Shown in pieces: positions 48,010-60,231 of a DNA stretch of 64,000 nucleotides; the stretch's first letter is position 1, and each line of letters begins with the position of its first letter. Source of the DNA: Cycas panzhihuaensis (taxonomy: Eukaryota > Cycadophyta); NCBI GenBank assembly GCA_023213395.1, contig CM041465.1:172057741-172121740 (forward strand). The letters are read 5' to 3'. The notes beneath the pieces were generated by a model. The model saw nothing but the letters and a program-made list of their open reading frames with translations. It made no database searches and was not told the DNA's origin. Made by a program: the position numbers and the translations under genes.

Positions 48010-48321
48010 TGAAGGAAAGATGGATCTAGGGAATAAAGCACTCACATGCATACAATGGCAATGGAGAATGAAAAAGAAATGAAACAAGATGTGAGAGCAA
48101 GCTTGGAGGTGTGAATGAATAATAACTCCCTCTTTGAGATTTTGTATTTTATTATTGAGGGTGAGCATTAGGGTTAGGATGTTCCCGCCTAATGACATGA
48201 ACTTGAAATTACATCTAAATGCACATAAAGTGCATTTCATTAAGAGACTAATGCTAATCAATATATCCTAAGGTCATATAATTAATTTACATAAATGACC
48301 TTGATATATTAACCTCTTTCA
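48010..48321 (-). repeat. Copia-B copy 2, 5' LTR
   Basis: Begins TGAAGGAAAG and ends CTCTTTCA, 312 bp, retaining the terminal TG lost in copy 1. Confidence 0.92.
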
Positions 48322-48326
48322 CAAAG

Positions 48327-51300
48327 TGCTTTATATCTAGTGAATACTTTTTCATATAAGAATACTATAACATTCTTAGAGTTGGCTTCTCGAGATGATC
48401 TTGTTTTAACCCATTTTGTCACATAGTCTGCACAAACCAATATATGTCAATGTTACTTTCTTGATGCTAGATGCATTGGCCCTATAAAATCAATGGCCGA
48501 CATTTTGAAGGACTCAATTGAAAATAGTGTAGAGGCATAGCAAATTCTTTGGATGGTTTCTCCATTCAATGGTAAGCATCATAATGAGTAACATACTACT
48601 TTACATCCTTGTGTAGAGAAGGCTAAAAGTATCTAATTATTAAGATTTTTTGGGCTAACCTCTTTATTACAAAATATTCTCCATAAGGTTTACTAAGAGT
48701 AGCTTTTAACACATCAAATTGTTCATCATCTTTTAAGCATCTATGGATGATGTTATCAAACCCAACTTAATACAAGTGATGAAAATCCATATAGAATGGG
48801 AGCTAGTCCTTACCAATTTTCTTTGTTATTTCTTTAACAAATTTATTGGTATGAATCCTACGGTAACATAGTTCATGATGTTTTCAAACCAAGGATTGTT
48901 AATTGTGATGGCAAATAAGTGCTCCTCAGGGAACCTATCTTCCAAAGGTCTATTTTTGTAAGGTGCATTCAATAGCTACAACATTTAATTTGTTAGATCT
49001 ATCAATAATGCTGATATCAAATCCCTGTAATTGAATTGTGAATGATAATGACAAATACATGCTTGTTAAGGAACCTATCTTCCAAAGGTCCTTCTTTGTA
49101 AGGTGCATTTGGGAGCTACAATATTTACTTTGCCAGGTTTGTCAACAATGCTAATATCAAATTCCATCAAACAATCTGAGGATTATTAGTTGATTTATAC
49201 ATCAAGTAATAGATTACATAATACCTAGTAAGTATAATAGACCAAAAGCTACAATTGTACTGTCAAAACTTATTAAGTACAAATACTATTAGTAAGAATT
49301 CTTTTTTTATTATGGTGTAATTATGTTATGCTCCATGCAGGAATCTACTAGCATAGTGAATGGTGTCCTCCCTTGTCTATTTCTTTTGTGCTAACACAAC
49401 TCCTACCAATGTGTTTGAGATATCTATGTCGATATGAAAAGGATGTGCCTAATTAGGCCCTTACAAAACTAAAGCCTACATCAACTAATTCCATAAGAAT
49501 TCAAAAGCATTAACATATTTGTTTGCCTATTTAAATGGATACTCCTTTTGTAACAATTAATGAAGGAGAGTTTCAATCTTACTAAAATTTTGAATAAATC
49601 TTCTATAGTACCCAGCATGTCCTAGAAAGCTTCAGATATCTTTCAACTTTTAAGGAGTTGCAGTTGCTTGGTCACTTGAATCTTTTACAGATCCACTACA
49701 ATTCAATGTTCTAAAAAGATGTGCCCAAAAACCAATCCTCCTATTAGCAACTTAGTTTTCTTGCTATTAAGATAAGTTTGTTTCTTGTAGTTGTCAAACA
49801 CCTTTTACAACTATTGCAAAGCCTTGTTTATGGAGTTAGCGGAAAACAAGAAGTCGTCTATATAAATCTCAATAAATTTATTGATGAAGTCTAAAAAAAT
49901 TCTAATTATTACTTTTTGAAAGGTGGCTAGAGCATTACAAACTATGAAAAGTGATACCTTATAAGCATATGTTCCCCATGGAATAGGTAAATATTGTCCT
50001 ATCTTAGTGCTCCAAAGAGATTGAAATCTATTTACAACCTAAAAAACAATCTAAAAATGAAAAATACCTTTCCCAACTAATTTGTGGAGAATGGAGAAGT
50101 GATAATGATGTGTAGCCTTATTTAATTCTTGGTAGTCAACATAAATGTGCCATTTGCCACCCTTCATCAAAACAAATACCAAAGGTGAAACCCACCTGAT
50201 ATCTAAAATTGGATAGATCAGGTTTGCATTCAATAACTTCTCTAATTCCTCCTTAACAACTTAATCATGTTCAGGTTTAGTGTTTTTTATAGTTGCTTTA
50301 TTGGCATGCTTCCTTCTTTTATGAATATATAACGCTGGCATAAGGTAGGGCTAACACCCGTCAAGTCTTTGTATGCCCAATAAAATACATCTATGTAATG
50401 TACGAGGACTTTGTATATTTGATTTTTTCCCTCCTCTATGTAGAATGGTCCTATTTGAAAGTTTTATTGCCTAAAAATGTCATTAGACATGCTGCCATTT
50501 ATGGATCTAATTCTTCAATAAAAATAGTTTCTTCTACAACTATGCTACAAAAAGACGTACAATCTCTAATTAGAAGTTGGAAAACTAGTATCTTTCTAAG
50601 TCATCCTCATCATCAAATTCAACCCATTTTGGCTAATCTACTTAGTCCCTTTATGAGTTTTCTAGTTGTATAGGAGCAAATAGAGATAGCAACCTAAAAA
50701 TGTTTGTCATTTGTGATAAGCATTTTGCTTGAATGATAAGTTATTACAATATTTGTTATTACTAAACAGGGTCTTCCCAAAATAATGCGATAGCCTTCCA
50801 CCTCTCCTTTAGACTTAACAACCATGGAATCAATTGGAAATTTTTAGTTGCACACTTGCATAAAAACTTCAATCAAAATACCTTATAATTGGATCACAAA
50901 TCTATCTCTCTCAACACTATTTGCATATTCTACATTCATTAAATCTTCACTTATTGCATGGTTTTGAGTGTTATCATGTTGATGTCCACACCGAAATCCA
51001 TAACCAATCTTTCTAGCTCTCTCCCACAGATAAATATGTCCACTTCTAGACTTCTTAGATCTACATATTTTTCAATTGGTTTTCTCCATTGCATGACATT
51101 TGTAGTTAATCCAACAAGAGTGTTAGATTCCAATTATTTCCTCTTTCGTCTCTTCACACACTAATAAAAGTTCATGAATTGTTTAGCATAGATGGGTGTG
51201 TTCTTTAGTGCTTGAAGCAATGGAATACATATATAAATGTTTTGTAGTTGTTGATGAAAATTGCTCAAGGTATCTTCTTCATGGCCCTTTGCCTATTCTA

Positions 51301-51970
51301 ATCTTACCAAAAATGACATATTAAGTACTTCTCTCCTTTACTAAGCTTGCTAGGATTCTTTTAAGCCTCCATTCTATTTTTTTGGCACTAGAGGACGACT
51401 CACAAGGTTATCTTTGTCCAAAAATGAAAATACCCTACCTCCACCAAAAGGTGAAGGCAATTTTGTTTGTGTCAAATTCTAAAGATGCCTTGCCTTCACC
51501 AAAATATGAAGGTAATTTGCCTTCATCCAAAGGTAAAAGTGGTTGTTGCACAAAAGTTTCTCCTTCATTTTCAACTATGGGTGTGGTTTTGGATGTTATT
51601 TTCATGTATGTACAAGTCTAAACTTTGTCTACTATCCCAAATGAGTTTGCACTACCCCACAATGTGTAATTTTTCTTAATTGAACTCGCATAGTAGAATC
51701 ACTTTGCTCTACTATAATTTATGGCTATTGTTAATCTATTGAATTTTCTTGCTCATTACATGCAAATTATTGGCCTTTTGGTCTAACCCCACTTGGGTTT
51801 AAGATCACTTGCATTAGCAAAGTGAGTTGGGAAAGTGAAATAGGGTGGGAAGGAGTACTATTCTTATTTGTGCTAGTTAACAATGCATATTATCTTCATA
51901 TTTGATAATTTGTCTGTGTATGAGAATCATATCCGTTATGTGATATAAATGAAAATTTCTAAAACTAAGA
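48327..51970 (-). pseudogene. Gypsy-B integrase start, RNase H, reverse transcriptase, protease and Gag part (copy 2)
   Basis: Duplicate of 30848-34450 in the same order. Reverse transcriptase is at 49490-50300, with an open frame 50233-50051 (I-Y-P-I-L-D-I-R-W-V-S-P-L and H-I-Y-V-D-Y-Q-E-L-N-K-A). At the catalytic site the methionine of Y-M-D-D reads isoleucine (Y-I-D-D). The protease-like frame is at 51133-50951 (D-F-G-V-D-I-N-M-I). Copy 2 also carries about 30 bases near 48428-48460 that are missing from copy 1. Confidence 0.8.
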
Positions 51971-54536
51971 GGTTGGAAAGTATGGGCTAGTATATTAATG
52001 ATATTGTGGAATTACTAATTTAAATATAAAAATAAAATACAAACAAATGATCAAGTTACTCTCTTATAATTCTGTGCCATCTCAACTACATCACCAATCA
52101 TCTACAAGTAGGATAAGCAATCAAGCAAGATAAAATAGTTTTATTTATGATGGCAAAACATGTCTCATAAGATGAATGCCTACAACCATTTAGCGCCATT
52201 TTGACTTAACAAGCATGGAAGCTCATTGGTGACACAGTCACAAGTTGAACCCTTAGTGGTGAGGTAAAAATTCTTATTCTATTATTTTATTATAAGATTC
52301 ATTTTTACATGTCAAATTAGATACGTAAAATAGTTACCTAACCTATCAGGTTACAACACCTTTTTCACCTACTTTCAATTCATCTTTTCTATTCATATTA
52401 ATTGTGCAAACTATCATGGTTAAGTCATAGCATCATTTTTGATATGTTGCCATCATCTTTTGTTAAAGGTAGGGATATCTCCACCTTTTATTAAAAGCAA
52501 CTCATCTTCATGAAAAGATGTACCCAATTATACTTGTATAAACACATTGCCCCCTTTGTGAGGCATTCATTTTACACTATAAATCATCATGGTTTCCATC
52601 ACATGTAATCGAGCAAATGTATTCACAAAAATACACAAGAAATCACATAAAACTTCTTTAGATGCAACTACATAAATCAACTAATCATAGATCACATAAG
52701 TTCTATCAAACATTGCTAAAGAAAACATTTATAACTGCATGTATACCATAGAAGGGATCTCATTAAATAGATTAATTACATCAAAAATAATTTAGACATG
52801 TCCTATTGTACATATCAAAAAGGAAACTAAGAGTAGAAATTGACATAAAAGAGGGTAGGGATGTGGCCTATTTTTGGTCCCATCATATATTTAAACCCAA
52901 TGGCGATATTATGACATTCTTTATGTTTATCTTTCTTACATATGACTTCTTAACTTTAAAAAATCCATTTACAGCTTTTAAGTGAGTATTTAAAGCTTAT
53001 CAATCTCATTTCATTAATGAGCGTGGACCAAATTTAAACTCTCTTTTTTTTTCAAGTAAATCTTACATTTATGTTCTTTATGATGTAAATGCTTTTCATG
53101 TTTCTCTTGCCTTATCTCCATTAACCATATTGGTTGGCAAGTAAAATTAAGCACATATTTTTCAAAGAGGACATGTACATTCTTGATTAAAACCATATTG
53201 GCTGGCAAGTAAAATTAAGCACATACTTTCCAAAGAGAACATGTACATCCTTGATTATTCAAACAATATACCATAAGATTTCAAACTAAATTCTAGATGA
53301 TTCAAGAAAGTTACGGGATATTATTACCCATATCCTTAGTTTCCCTTTCTAAAACTTTCATGTTCAATGTGCTTCTCAATGATGTTGATAACTTTATATC
53401 TATCTTTATGTGCCTTTATTTTGTAAATTACTATATTACAATGGCTCTAGGAATATTATAGATTAAATTATACTTATCATGCTTTCTCCAATCATAACAT
53501 CCTAATTTACATTAATAACATTAGTAATGCATACTATCCTTTTACTACAGATTTATGATATTTGAAGGGTCTTAATTTGGCCCCTTCAAATGTATGCCTA
53601 TATATCTATCTATCTATCGATATGTATGTATGTATGTAGGTGTTTTCTTTAATCTAAATTATTTGTTTGTTTGCTTTTGTCCTTGGTGAGGGTCTTAATA
53701 GAATTGTATTTTTCTACTTGTGTCCAAGATTCACAATGGTCCTGAAAAGTTTGTTCTTATTTCTCTCAAGACTCTCCTATTGATTTTGTAAGAGGGACCA
53801 TAAAGACATCTGTTTCTTGCTTGAAGTGTTTTAAATCCAAAACTTTCATTTGGGATATTTAATCTTGTAGGTCCATTATCAATGTTTGTTGATAATTAAT
53901 AAAGCTCATAATGGCTAAGCTAGGTTCAACATGGTTCTACCCTATAAATAGATGGGCTTGTGCATAGATTGGGATAACAAATTATCTTTAAAAGGGATCT
54001 CTTTTTGAAGCTAAGTCCTTATAAATGCCCCTTTCTTTTATGTGAGATTCTAGTTGGGGCCTTAGTGGGCATTTTTTAGTGAATGCCCCAATGGGTCTCT
54101 CTCTTCCACTCCCTTCCCCTCCCCAATCTTTAAATACAATGCAACATTCTTAGTTCCCCTTGACTTGATACCGTTATTATGGATCCCATCCCCTATACCC
54201 TATAACACACAATAGTAACCTAATTAGGGGAGTTGCATTAAGAAAGTTAAAAAAGAAGATAAGATTCATATTTAGGTTTGGGACAAGAAGTCATAATTTG
54301 ACATTAAACTCACCATTAAGCCTTCGTATATGTAATACCCTATCATACAACTAAAATTGTCACCACTTCATAGTGTGTCATGTCTACCTTTTATAATGCC
54401 CATCTCTATGGTGACACTTTCACATACTAAAATACAGGAACAATATATAAGTCTTATTATTTAACACTGGACCATCTCCCTATGAAAGTAGTGTCCTTGG
54501 GTGCTTAGAATTTACTCTTTACATATGTTTATAAGG
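51971..54536. other. Non-coding end of unit 2
   Basis: Counterpart of 34450-37289: possible primer site near 52193, 68-bp repeat pair at 53125-53260, and a short CTAT/TATG microsatellite at 53597-53640. No gene seen. Confidence 0.6.
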
Positions 54537-54779
54537 GGCACACATTTTCAAACAAAGAGGGGGCACCATTGATTTTCTTTGGCCTCTAAGTGGTATTTTA
54601 TGAAGGTAAAATTTAATTGCTTAAAATCACCTTTTGGCAAGTATTTAATTATGAAGATTAAAATTCCCTTAAGGGTGTTTTAGCCTTATAATCCATCCCT
54701 ATAGACAAGACAACACCAACCCATCTATCTGGATTGTATCAATTTATTCCAATAAACTTTTCCTCTATGGAACCACAAA

Positions 54780-55005
54780 TTGAGAGGAAAACAAACATGC
54801 ATCCTTGTGCACAAGCCATCATAGTTAGTGATTTCTCATTCCACTCCTTTTTGGCTCTTTATACATCTTTGTACATGAGATCATATACATCCCTATGCAC
54901 ATGATCATTCTCCATTTCAAACATCCTAATGTAGGAGACCACATGCATTCTTGTGCATATGAATTATTGTACCCTCTTATATCCTTGTGCAAGTGGCCAT
55001 ATTGT
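54780..55005. repeat. Degenerate minisatellite, left part
   Basis: Phrases of the type ACATCCTTGTGCACATGA recur every 35-50 bp (near 54797, 54867, 54889, 54944 and 54978). The same phrase continues at 60780-60860, so the chromovirus split the array. Confidence 0.65.
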
Positions 55006-55547
55006 TGTGTTCCAGATAACCCCCCTTTTGGGGCCTGTCAACTGACTTAAACCCCCCAAAAATGAGCGCAGGAATGGGAGTATTAGCTGACCTGTAAGCT
55101 TGTCCTCTGGTTGACTTCATTCATAGTTCACTTCTAATGAATTGTCCCAGTTTTAGCTGACTTCAATCTGGATAATAATTAACCATTATATATAGGAATC
55201 AAATCCCTCATTGTAATATTGTTTTCGGTTGGATCTCTTCCATATTTTCGACTTTAGGGCTACAGTTGGCTTAGCATTTTGGTCTGAGATATTTGGAGGA
55301 TTCCCGCCCCAAATGGACAAGCATTCAGTAAGGACATTTTGTTGTATATTTTTGTACTTTCCAGTATTACATTCAGACAATATATTTACCTTTTATTTGT
55401 ATTATTTCTATTGCCTTACTTCGACGTTTATGATGTATTTCTAATATTTATTTTTATTTGAGATTGATGAGATCTGTTTGAACATATTATATCAATATTT
55501 ATGAATCTCTCTATTATTTCTGAAATAAGATAAAAGCTTCCACTACA
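55006..55547 (+). repeat. Gypsy-C 5' LTR (542 bp)
   Basis: Starts TGTGTTCCAG and ends CTTCCACTACA. A TATA box (ATTATATATAGG) lies at 55186-55197. It aligns along its length with 60232-60779. Confidence 0.92.
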
Positions 55548-55782
55548 AGTGGTATTAAAGCTTCGTTAAAGCTATCCTATGGAAGAGTGCCTTTTGAAAT
55601 TATAGTCAATTTTTTTCTTGAGAGGATCAAGACAGTACACTCACATTCATAGCAGTCAGTCCTACAAGGAAGGAGGTGTCATTTTGGTGAGAAGGAAGTG
55701 AAATTTTTTTCCACCCTCCTATTCATGGATGTTTGAGAAAAACACAAACAGAGTTATACTTTAAGATTATACAACAAAAGAA

Positions 55783-56760
55783 GATGTCTATCGCCCAAGG
55801 CCAATCCAATCAGGATCAAACTGTATCGGATGAAGTAGGAAAGGAAATCCTAACTTCTTTAAAAAGTCTTACAACCCTCATGGACAAAATTAACTCAAGC
55901 TAGATGGAGCACAAGAAGAACTGATATGGACCAAACAAGAAAAATAAGGTGAAAACCTGGATCCTTAAGGTAAAATAGAACAAGGAAGATGTAGAATAGG
56001 AGGAGAATCTCAAAGAATCTCAAGAGTAACGATGGAGCAACAATGGTAAAGATCACCTTGGAAAAGTTTGATCCTAATAAATCAAGAGATATAAAGGGAT
56101 GGATTTTATAGATGGAGACCTATTTCTCCGTCTATGCGATACCAGAAAATGAGCAAGTATCCTTGGCACACTACATTTATACGATCGAGTCTTGAAATGG
56201 TATTCGTGATGGCTTCGAACAAGTGGGAAACAAATAGAAAATTGGCACAATATGAAGCATGGGTTTATAACCTAATATGAAGATTCATGGAGTACAGACT
56301 ATTTAACTCGATTGATAAGATTATAGCAAATAAGCTCAGTCTAGGAATTTGTCGAACAGTTTCAAATGTTACAATGTCTGATTCCATTAAAAGTGCCTGC
56401 ATAACTCCTTCTGGAAACGTACATTAGCATATTGAAATCTCTAATAAGATATCGTCTAAAAGCAATGGAGGTACCAACATTGGATTCAACAATCAAGACA
56501 GTAAGATGCATGGAAGCAAAACTGTTGGAGATTAGAGCTACTTTCACACGCAGAATGAAAAGATCGCAAGGATTTAAACCAAATTAGAACATGTCAGGAA
56601 CCAAAGCCAAGGCTCCATTAGCGATTAAAAATAATCAAGAGACGACGACAAAGGATAAACATTTGAAGAAATGAACTTGTTTCAAATGTGGTTTGAAGTG
56701 GAGTTGCAAACATCAATGCATTGGGTAAAAGGTATACATGATCGATATCGAAGATACGAC
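55783..56760 (+). pseudogene. Gypsy-C Gag
   Basis: A likely start is ATG at 55783 (M-S-I-A-Q-G-Q-S). Further on, L-D-G-A-Q-E-E-L-I-W lies in another frame, then G-W-I-L-stop-M-E-T-Y-F and N-E-Q-V-S-L-A-H-Y-I, the plant chromovirus Gag landmark. A zinc knuckle C-F-K-C-G-L-K-W-S-C-K-H-Q-C lies at 56678-56719. Several stops fall where glutamine is expected, for example TAG in place of CAG at about 56108. Confidence 0.8.
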
Positions 56761-56819
56761 AATATCGAAGTAAGAAGAAGCACCCAAAGAAATTCATAAG
56801 AAAATCAAAGAAAACCTAA

Positions 56820-57313
56820 AAGAAGATGAAGTAGATGAACTATTAAAGTTAGATGCAAAAAACGTACACATTTCACTATAAACAATTACAGGACAAAATA
56901 TCACCTCATAAACACTCTGGTTCCAAGGGATGATTAAACGGGCCCCTGTTGTAATACTAGTTGATAGTCACAGTACACACAATTTTATAAATAAGGCAAC
57001 TGCAAAAAACTTGGTATTAAAATAGAACCAATAAACATATTCCAAGTATCAATCGCAAATGAAAAAAATAACACCGTGTGGAGGGTTTTACAGAAAAACC
57101 AATTTACAAATGGTAAAATATTCCACAAACACATGCATGTTCGCAATGCAAATCAATGGTGTGGACATAGTATTGGGAATTAATTGGCTTCAAACACTGG
57201 GCAATGTAGTCCTTAATTATATGACCAAATTTATGTGCTTTTGCCACGGAGGACATAAATACATATTACAGGAACCAGCAACGCCACCAGTACAATTGGT
57301 TTCATCACACTGA
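56820..57313 (+). pseudogene. Gypsy-C aspartic protease
   Basis: Reads V-I-L-V-D-S-H-S-T-H-N-F-I near 56950-56990 and later I-V-L-G-I-N-W-L-Q-T-L-G. The second is the conserved flap-side G-x-x-W-L motif. The active-site triad D-S-G is changed to D-S-H at 56962-56970, so cleavage should fail even without the stops. Confidence 0.85.
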
Positions 57314-57359
57314 ATGGAGAAGCTCTTCAAGAAAAACCCATCAACATACATTATGACAT

Positions 57360-58180
57360 GCTATATGGTCAAAATTGAGGATATTCCATCAGAGGTTCAA
57401 TAAATTATAAAAGAGTACAAGACAATGTTCAACAAATTAAAAGGACTACCACCTCTTCGACAAAATCAACATGCAATTGATTGTACCAAGTGCATCACTT
57501 GTCAACATTCGACCCTATAGACATTTGTATTATTTACGGAAAGAAATCAAGAAAATCATAAGGTAGCTACTATACCAAGGAAGTATTACTACCAACATAA
57601 GCCCATTTACATCTCCAGTTGTTATTAGCCTAAAGAAGGATGACTCATATAGAATGTGTGTGGACTACCAAGGTCCCAATCAACTAAGAGTCAAGAATAG
57701 GTATCTGATCATACACATTGACGATTTGTTAGACAAAATCCATGGAGCAAAGTACTTCTCAAAAATTACCTTACGCTCAGGATGTCATCAAATCTGGGTA
57801 AGGGAAGAAGATGTATACAAGACAACGTTTAAAACACATAAGGCCTATTCGAATTCAGGGTAATGCCATTTAGATTAATGAACACTCTAACAACATTTCA
57901 GAGCACCATGAATAATATCTTCAGGCAAGTGTTATGAAATTTGTGTTAATTTTCTTTGATGATATCTTAATTTACAGTAGAACATGGGAAAAACATCTAG
58001 AATACCTGATAATCGTTTTTGAAATTCTGCGTAATAATCAATTCTTTGCCAACAAGAAGAAATGTTTATTTGCAAAGGAAGAACTAAAATACTTAGGCCA
58101 CATGGTGCCTAGAGAAGGCATAAGGATTGACCCAAAGAAGATATAAGTAATTGTCAATTGACCAACCCTAACAAATATTA
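57360..58180 (+). pseudogene. Gypsy-C reverse transcriptase
   Basis: M-C-V-D-Y-Q-G-P-N at 57654, then D-D-L-L-D-K-I-H-G-A-K-Y-F-S-K-I and R-E-E-D-V-Y-K-T-T-F, then the catalytic F-F-D-D-I-L-I-Y-S at 57952-57978. K-Y-L-G-H-M-V follows. A frame break near 57860, around the expected M-P-F-G-L-T-N-A-P site, divides the domain. Catalytic aspartates are kept. Confidence 0.9.
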
Positions 58181-58740
58181 CAATAGTTCAAAGGTTCTTA
58201 GAGGTAGTAGGATCTGTTAGAAAATTCATATAGGGTTATGCACACCTAACAACTCCACTCATAGACTTAACTAAGAAGGACACATTTGCTTAGAACCTGA
58301 AAGTAGAAAAAGCATTCAGTGATGTCAAGAAAGCCATGGCAACAACTCTAGTTTTAACAGCCCCCAAATTTTCAAAATCGTTCGTACTGGAGTATGATAC
58401 ATTAGGGTTTGAAATAGGAGCAATCTTACTCTAAGATGAATGAACAATAGCTTATGAGAGTTGGAAGTTGAATAATCGAGAAAAACTCAAACTAATTTAT
58501 GATAAGGAGATGCTCGTAATCATACACGCTATCCAACAATGGCGATAATATCTATTGGAGAATTCATTTAAGGTGCACACAAATCATGATAGTCTAAAAT
58601 ACTTCCTCAGACAGAAGACACTATTCGATGAATAACAAAAATGGGTTAGTAAGTTGCAGAATTTTGACTTCATGGTAGTATATAAGAAATGCAAGAAGAA
58701 TATTTTAGCAAACATATTATCACGAATTCCAGATGAAATA
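58181..58740 (+). pseudogene. Gypsy-C RNase H
   Basis: R-K-F-I-x-G-Y-A-H-L and P-L-I-D-L-T-K-K-D-T-F-A precede the domain. Then come L-E-Y-D-T-L-G-F-E-I-G-A-I-L, Y-D-K-E-M-L-V-I-I-H-A-I-Q-Q-W-R and F-K-V-H-T-N-H-D-S-L-K-Y-F-L. The first catalytic aspartate context is altered (E-Y-D where T-D-A-S is usual). A TAG at 58291 replaces an expected tryptophan in F-A-W-N. Confidence 0.85.
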
Positions 58741-58879
58741 AAGGAAGGTCCTTCATTGCAGTTGATCTCAACAATTACACCCCCATGGTTAAAATCCCTC
58801 AGAACTGAATATATTGTAGATCCAAGATACCAAAAACTCTTAGATAACATCAACAGAAGTAATTTAGATAAATACCAGT

Positions 58880-59800
58880 AAAAGGGTGATTTGATTCTTA
58901 AGAACGACAAAATTTGTATTCCAAAAGATTCTAAATTAAAAGGAATTATACTACAAGAAACACATTCGATTCCAAAAGCAAGCCATATTGGTATAGACAA
59001 AACAAATTAGAAGATAAAAGCATCATACTTTTAGAAAGGCATGAAATCAGACATCCAAAAATTCATGACAGAATGTGATACTTGTCAACGGAACAAGGTA
59101 GAATGTGTAAAGACACCGGGTTTGCTATAACCCCTACCAAATCCTAACCAAAAGTGAGAAGAAATTTCAATGGATTTTATTACAGGTCTCCCAAAATTAA
59201 AAGGTAAAGATGTTATCTTTGTCACGATCGATAGATTAATAAAATATAGTAATTTTCGATGGTTATAGTCAACAACAAAGACAAATGACATTGTAAAACT
59301 ATATGTGAAAGAAATTCGTAGATTACAAGGGTTTTCTAAAACTATTATGAGCAATAGGGACCCAAAGTTCACTAGTAAATTTTGGAATGACTAATTCAGA
59401 ATTACAGGTATGAAATTGCACATGAGCACAACTTATTATTCTTAAATGGATGGACAAATAGAGATAGTCAACAAATGTTTGGAAGGCTATTTGAAGAATT
59501 TTTGCTTGGATAAACAAAATTAGTGGCACAAGTGGCTGCACTTAGTTGAGTGGTGGTATAATACAACATACCATTCTTCCACCAAGATGACACCATTCCA
59601 GGTTCTTTATGGATACCAACCGCCATCTCTATTGACATGGAATGGATCGTCCCAAGTTCAGGTTATCCAAGAACACCAAAAGCAGATGGAAGACACGATT
59701 AGAATTCTTAAGGATAATTTGGCAATGGCAAGGAATAGAATAAAGTAACAAGTAGATGTACAATGATCTGAAAAGAGTTTCCAGAAGGACGACTGGGTTT
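58880..59800 (+). pseudogene. Gypsy-C integrase
   Basis: The zinc-binding H-x-x-x-H...C-x-x-C part reads S-H-I-G-I-D-K and C-D-T-C-Q-R-N-K (59073-59096). The core shows S-M-D-F-I-T-G-L-P-K, V-T-I-D-R-L, S-N-R-D-P-K-F-T-S-K-F-W and T-T-Y-Y-S-stop-M-D-G-Q-I-E, matching the catalytic D, D, E positions. W-Y-N-T-T-Y-H-S-S and T-P-F-Q-V-L-Y-G-Y follow. Stops at 59128 and 59155 sit where glutamine and tryptophan are expected. Confidence 0.9.
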
Positions 59801-59966
59801 TCCTCTATTTATAACCATACAAACAGAGATCAATGAACAAGACGAATATATAAAAGCTTGCTCCTCGATATTTTGGACCATATCAAATACTAGACAGAAT
59901 CAGGGAAGTAGCCTACAAACTTAAGTTATCGACAACAAGTAAGATCCATGACACTTTTCATGTTTT

Positions 59967-60170
59967 ATGCCTGAAGAAAAAGATCGACGACAAGGTAGTA
60001 CCACAGATATCCTTATTAGAATTTATGAAGAAGGAAAGATTACACTAGAACCAGAGGGGATACTCCAAACTCGCACTAAGCAACTTCGAACAAGACAAAT
60101 TATAGAGTACCTCATAAAGTGGTGGATATTGAATACGGAAGACGCGACATAGGAGTTAGATGAGTAGATA
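59967..60170 (+). pseudogene. Gypsy-C chromodomain
   Basis: After integrase, a frame reads L-E-P-E-G-I-L-Q-T-R-T-K-Q-L-R-T-R and E-Y-L-I-K-W, then E-D-A-T followed by TAG (60150-60152) where tryptophan is expected. This is the beta-strand and Y-L-V-K-W-x-x-x-x-x-x-D-A-T-W-E pattern of plant chromovirus chromodomains, which guide integration to marked chromatin. A frameshift separates it from integrase. Confidence 0.85.
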
Positions 60171-60217
60171 CAACAATTTCCAAAACTACTGATACTTTGA
60201 GGGCAAAACATGCTTTC

Positions 60218-60231
60218 AAGGGAGGGGGACT
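60218..60231 (+). promoter_or_regulatory. Polypurine tract of Gypsy-C
   Basis: AAGGGAGGGGGACT ends immediately before the 3' LTR start TGTGCATTC. Confidence 0.85.

Larger units (their letters stand above)
40725..48321 (-). mobile_element. Copia-B copy 2
   Basis: Duplicate of 23237-30842 made by the segmental duplication, not a new insertion: the flanks are the same Gypsy-B sequences. LTRs are 40725-41036 and 48010-48321, both 312 bp. The target duplication is CAAGG on the left and CAAAG on the right (one change). The primer site on the minus strand has changed to TGGTGTCAGAGTT. RNase H is more intact here than in copy 1. Confidence 0.95.
37290..54536. repeat. Tandem segmental duplication, unit 2
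   Basis: Second copy of 19798-37289 in the same orientation. It starts abruptly in Gypsy-A Gag, so Gypsy-A pol and 3' LTR are missing here. Differences from unit 1 look mostly like C/T and G/A transitions. The right edge ATAAGG|GGCACAC marks the return to single-copy flank. Confidence 0.92.

Noticed and set aside
58584-59541. Minus-strand frames of 72-138 codons
   Set aside because: They lie antisense to Gypsy-C RNase H and integrase, whose plus-strand motifs are unambiguous.
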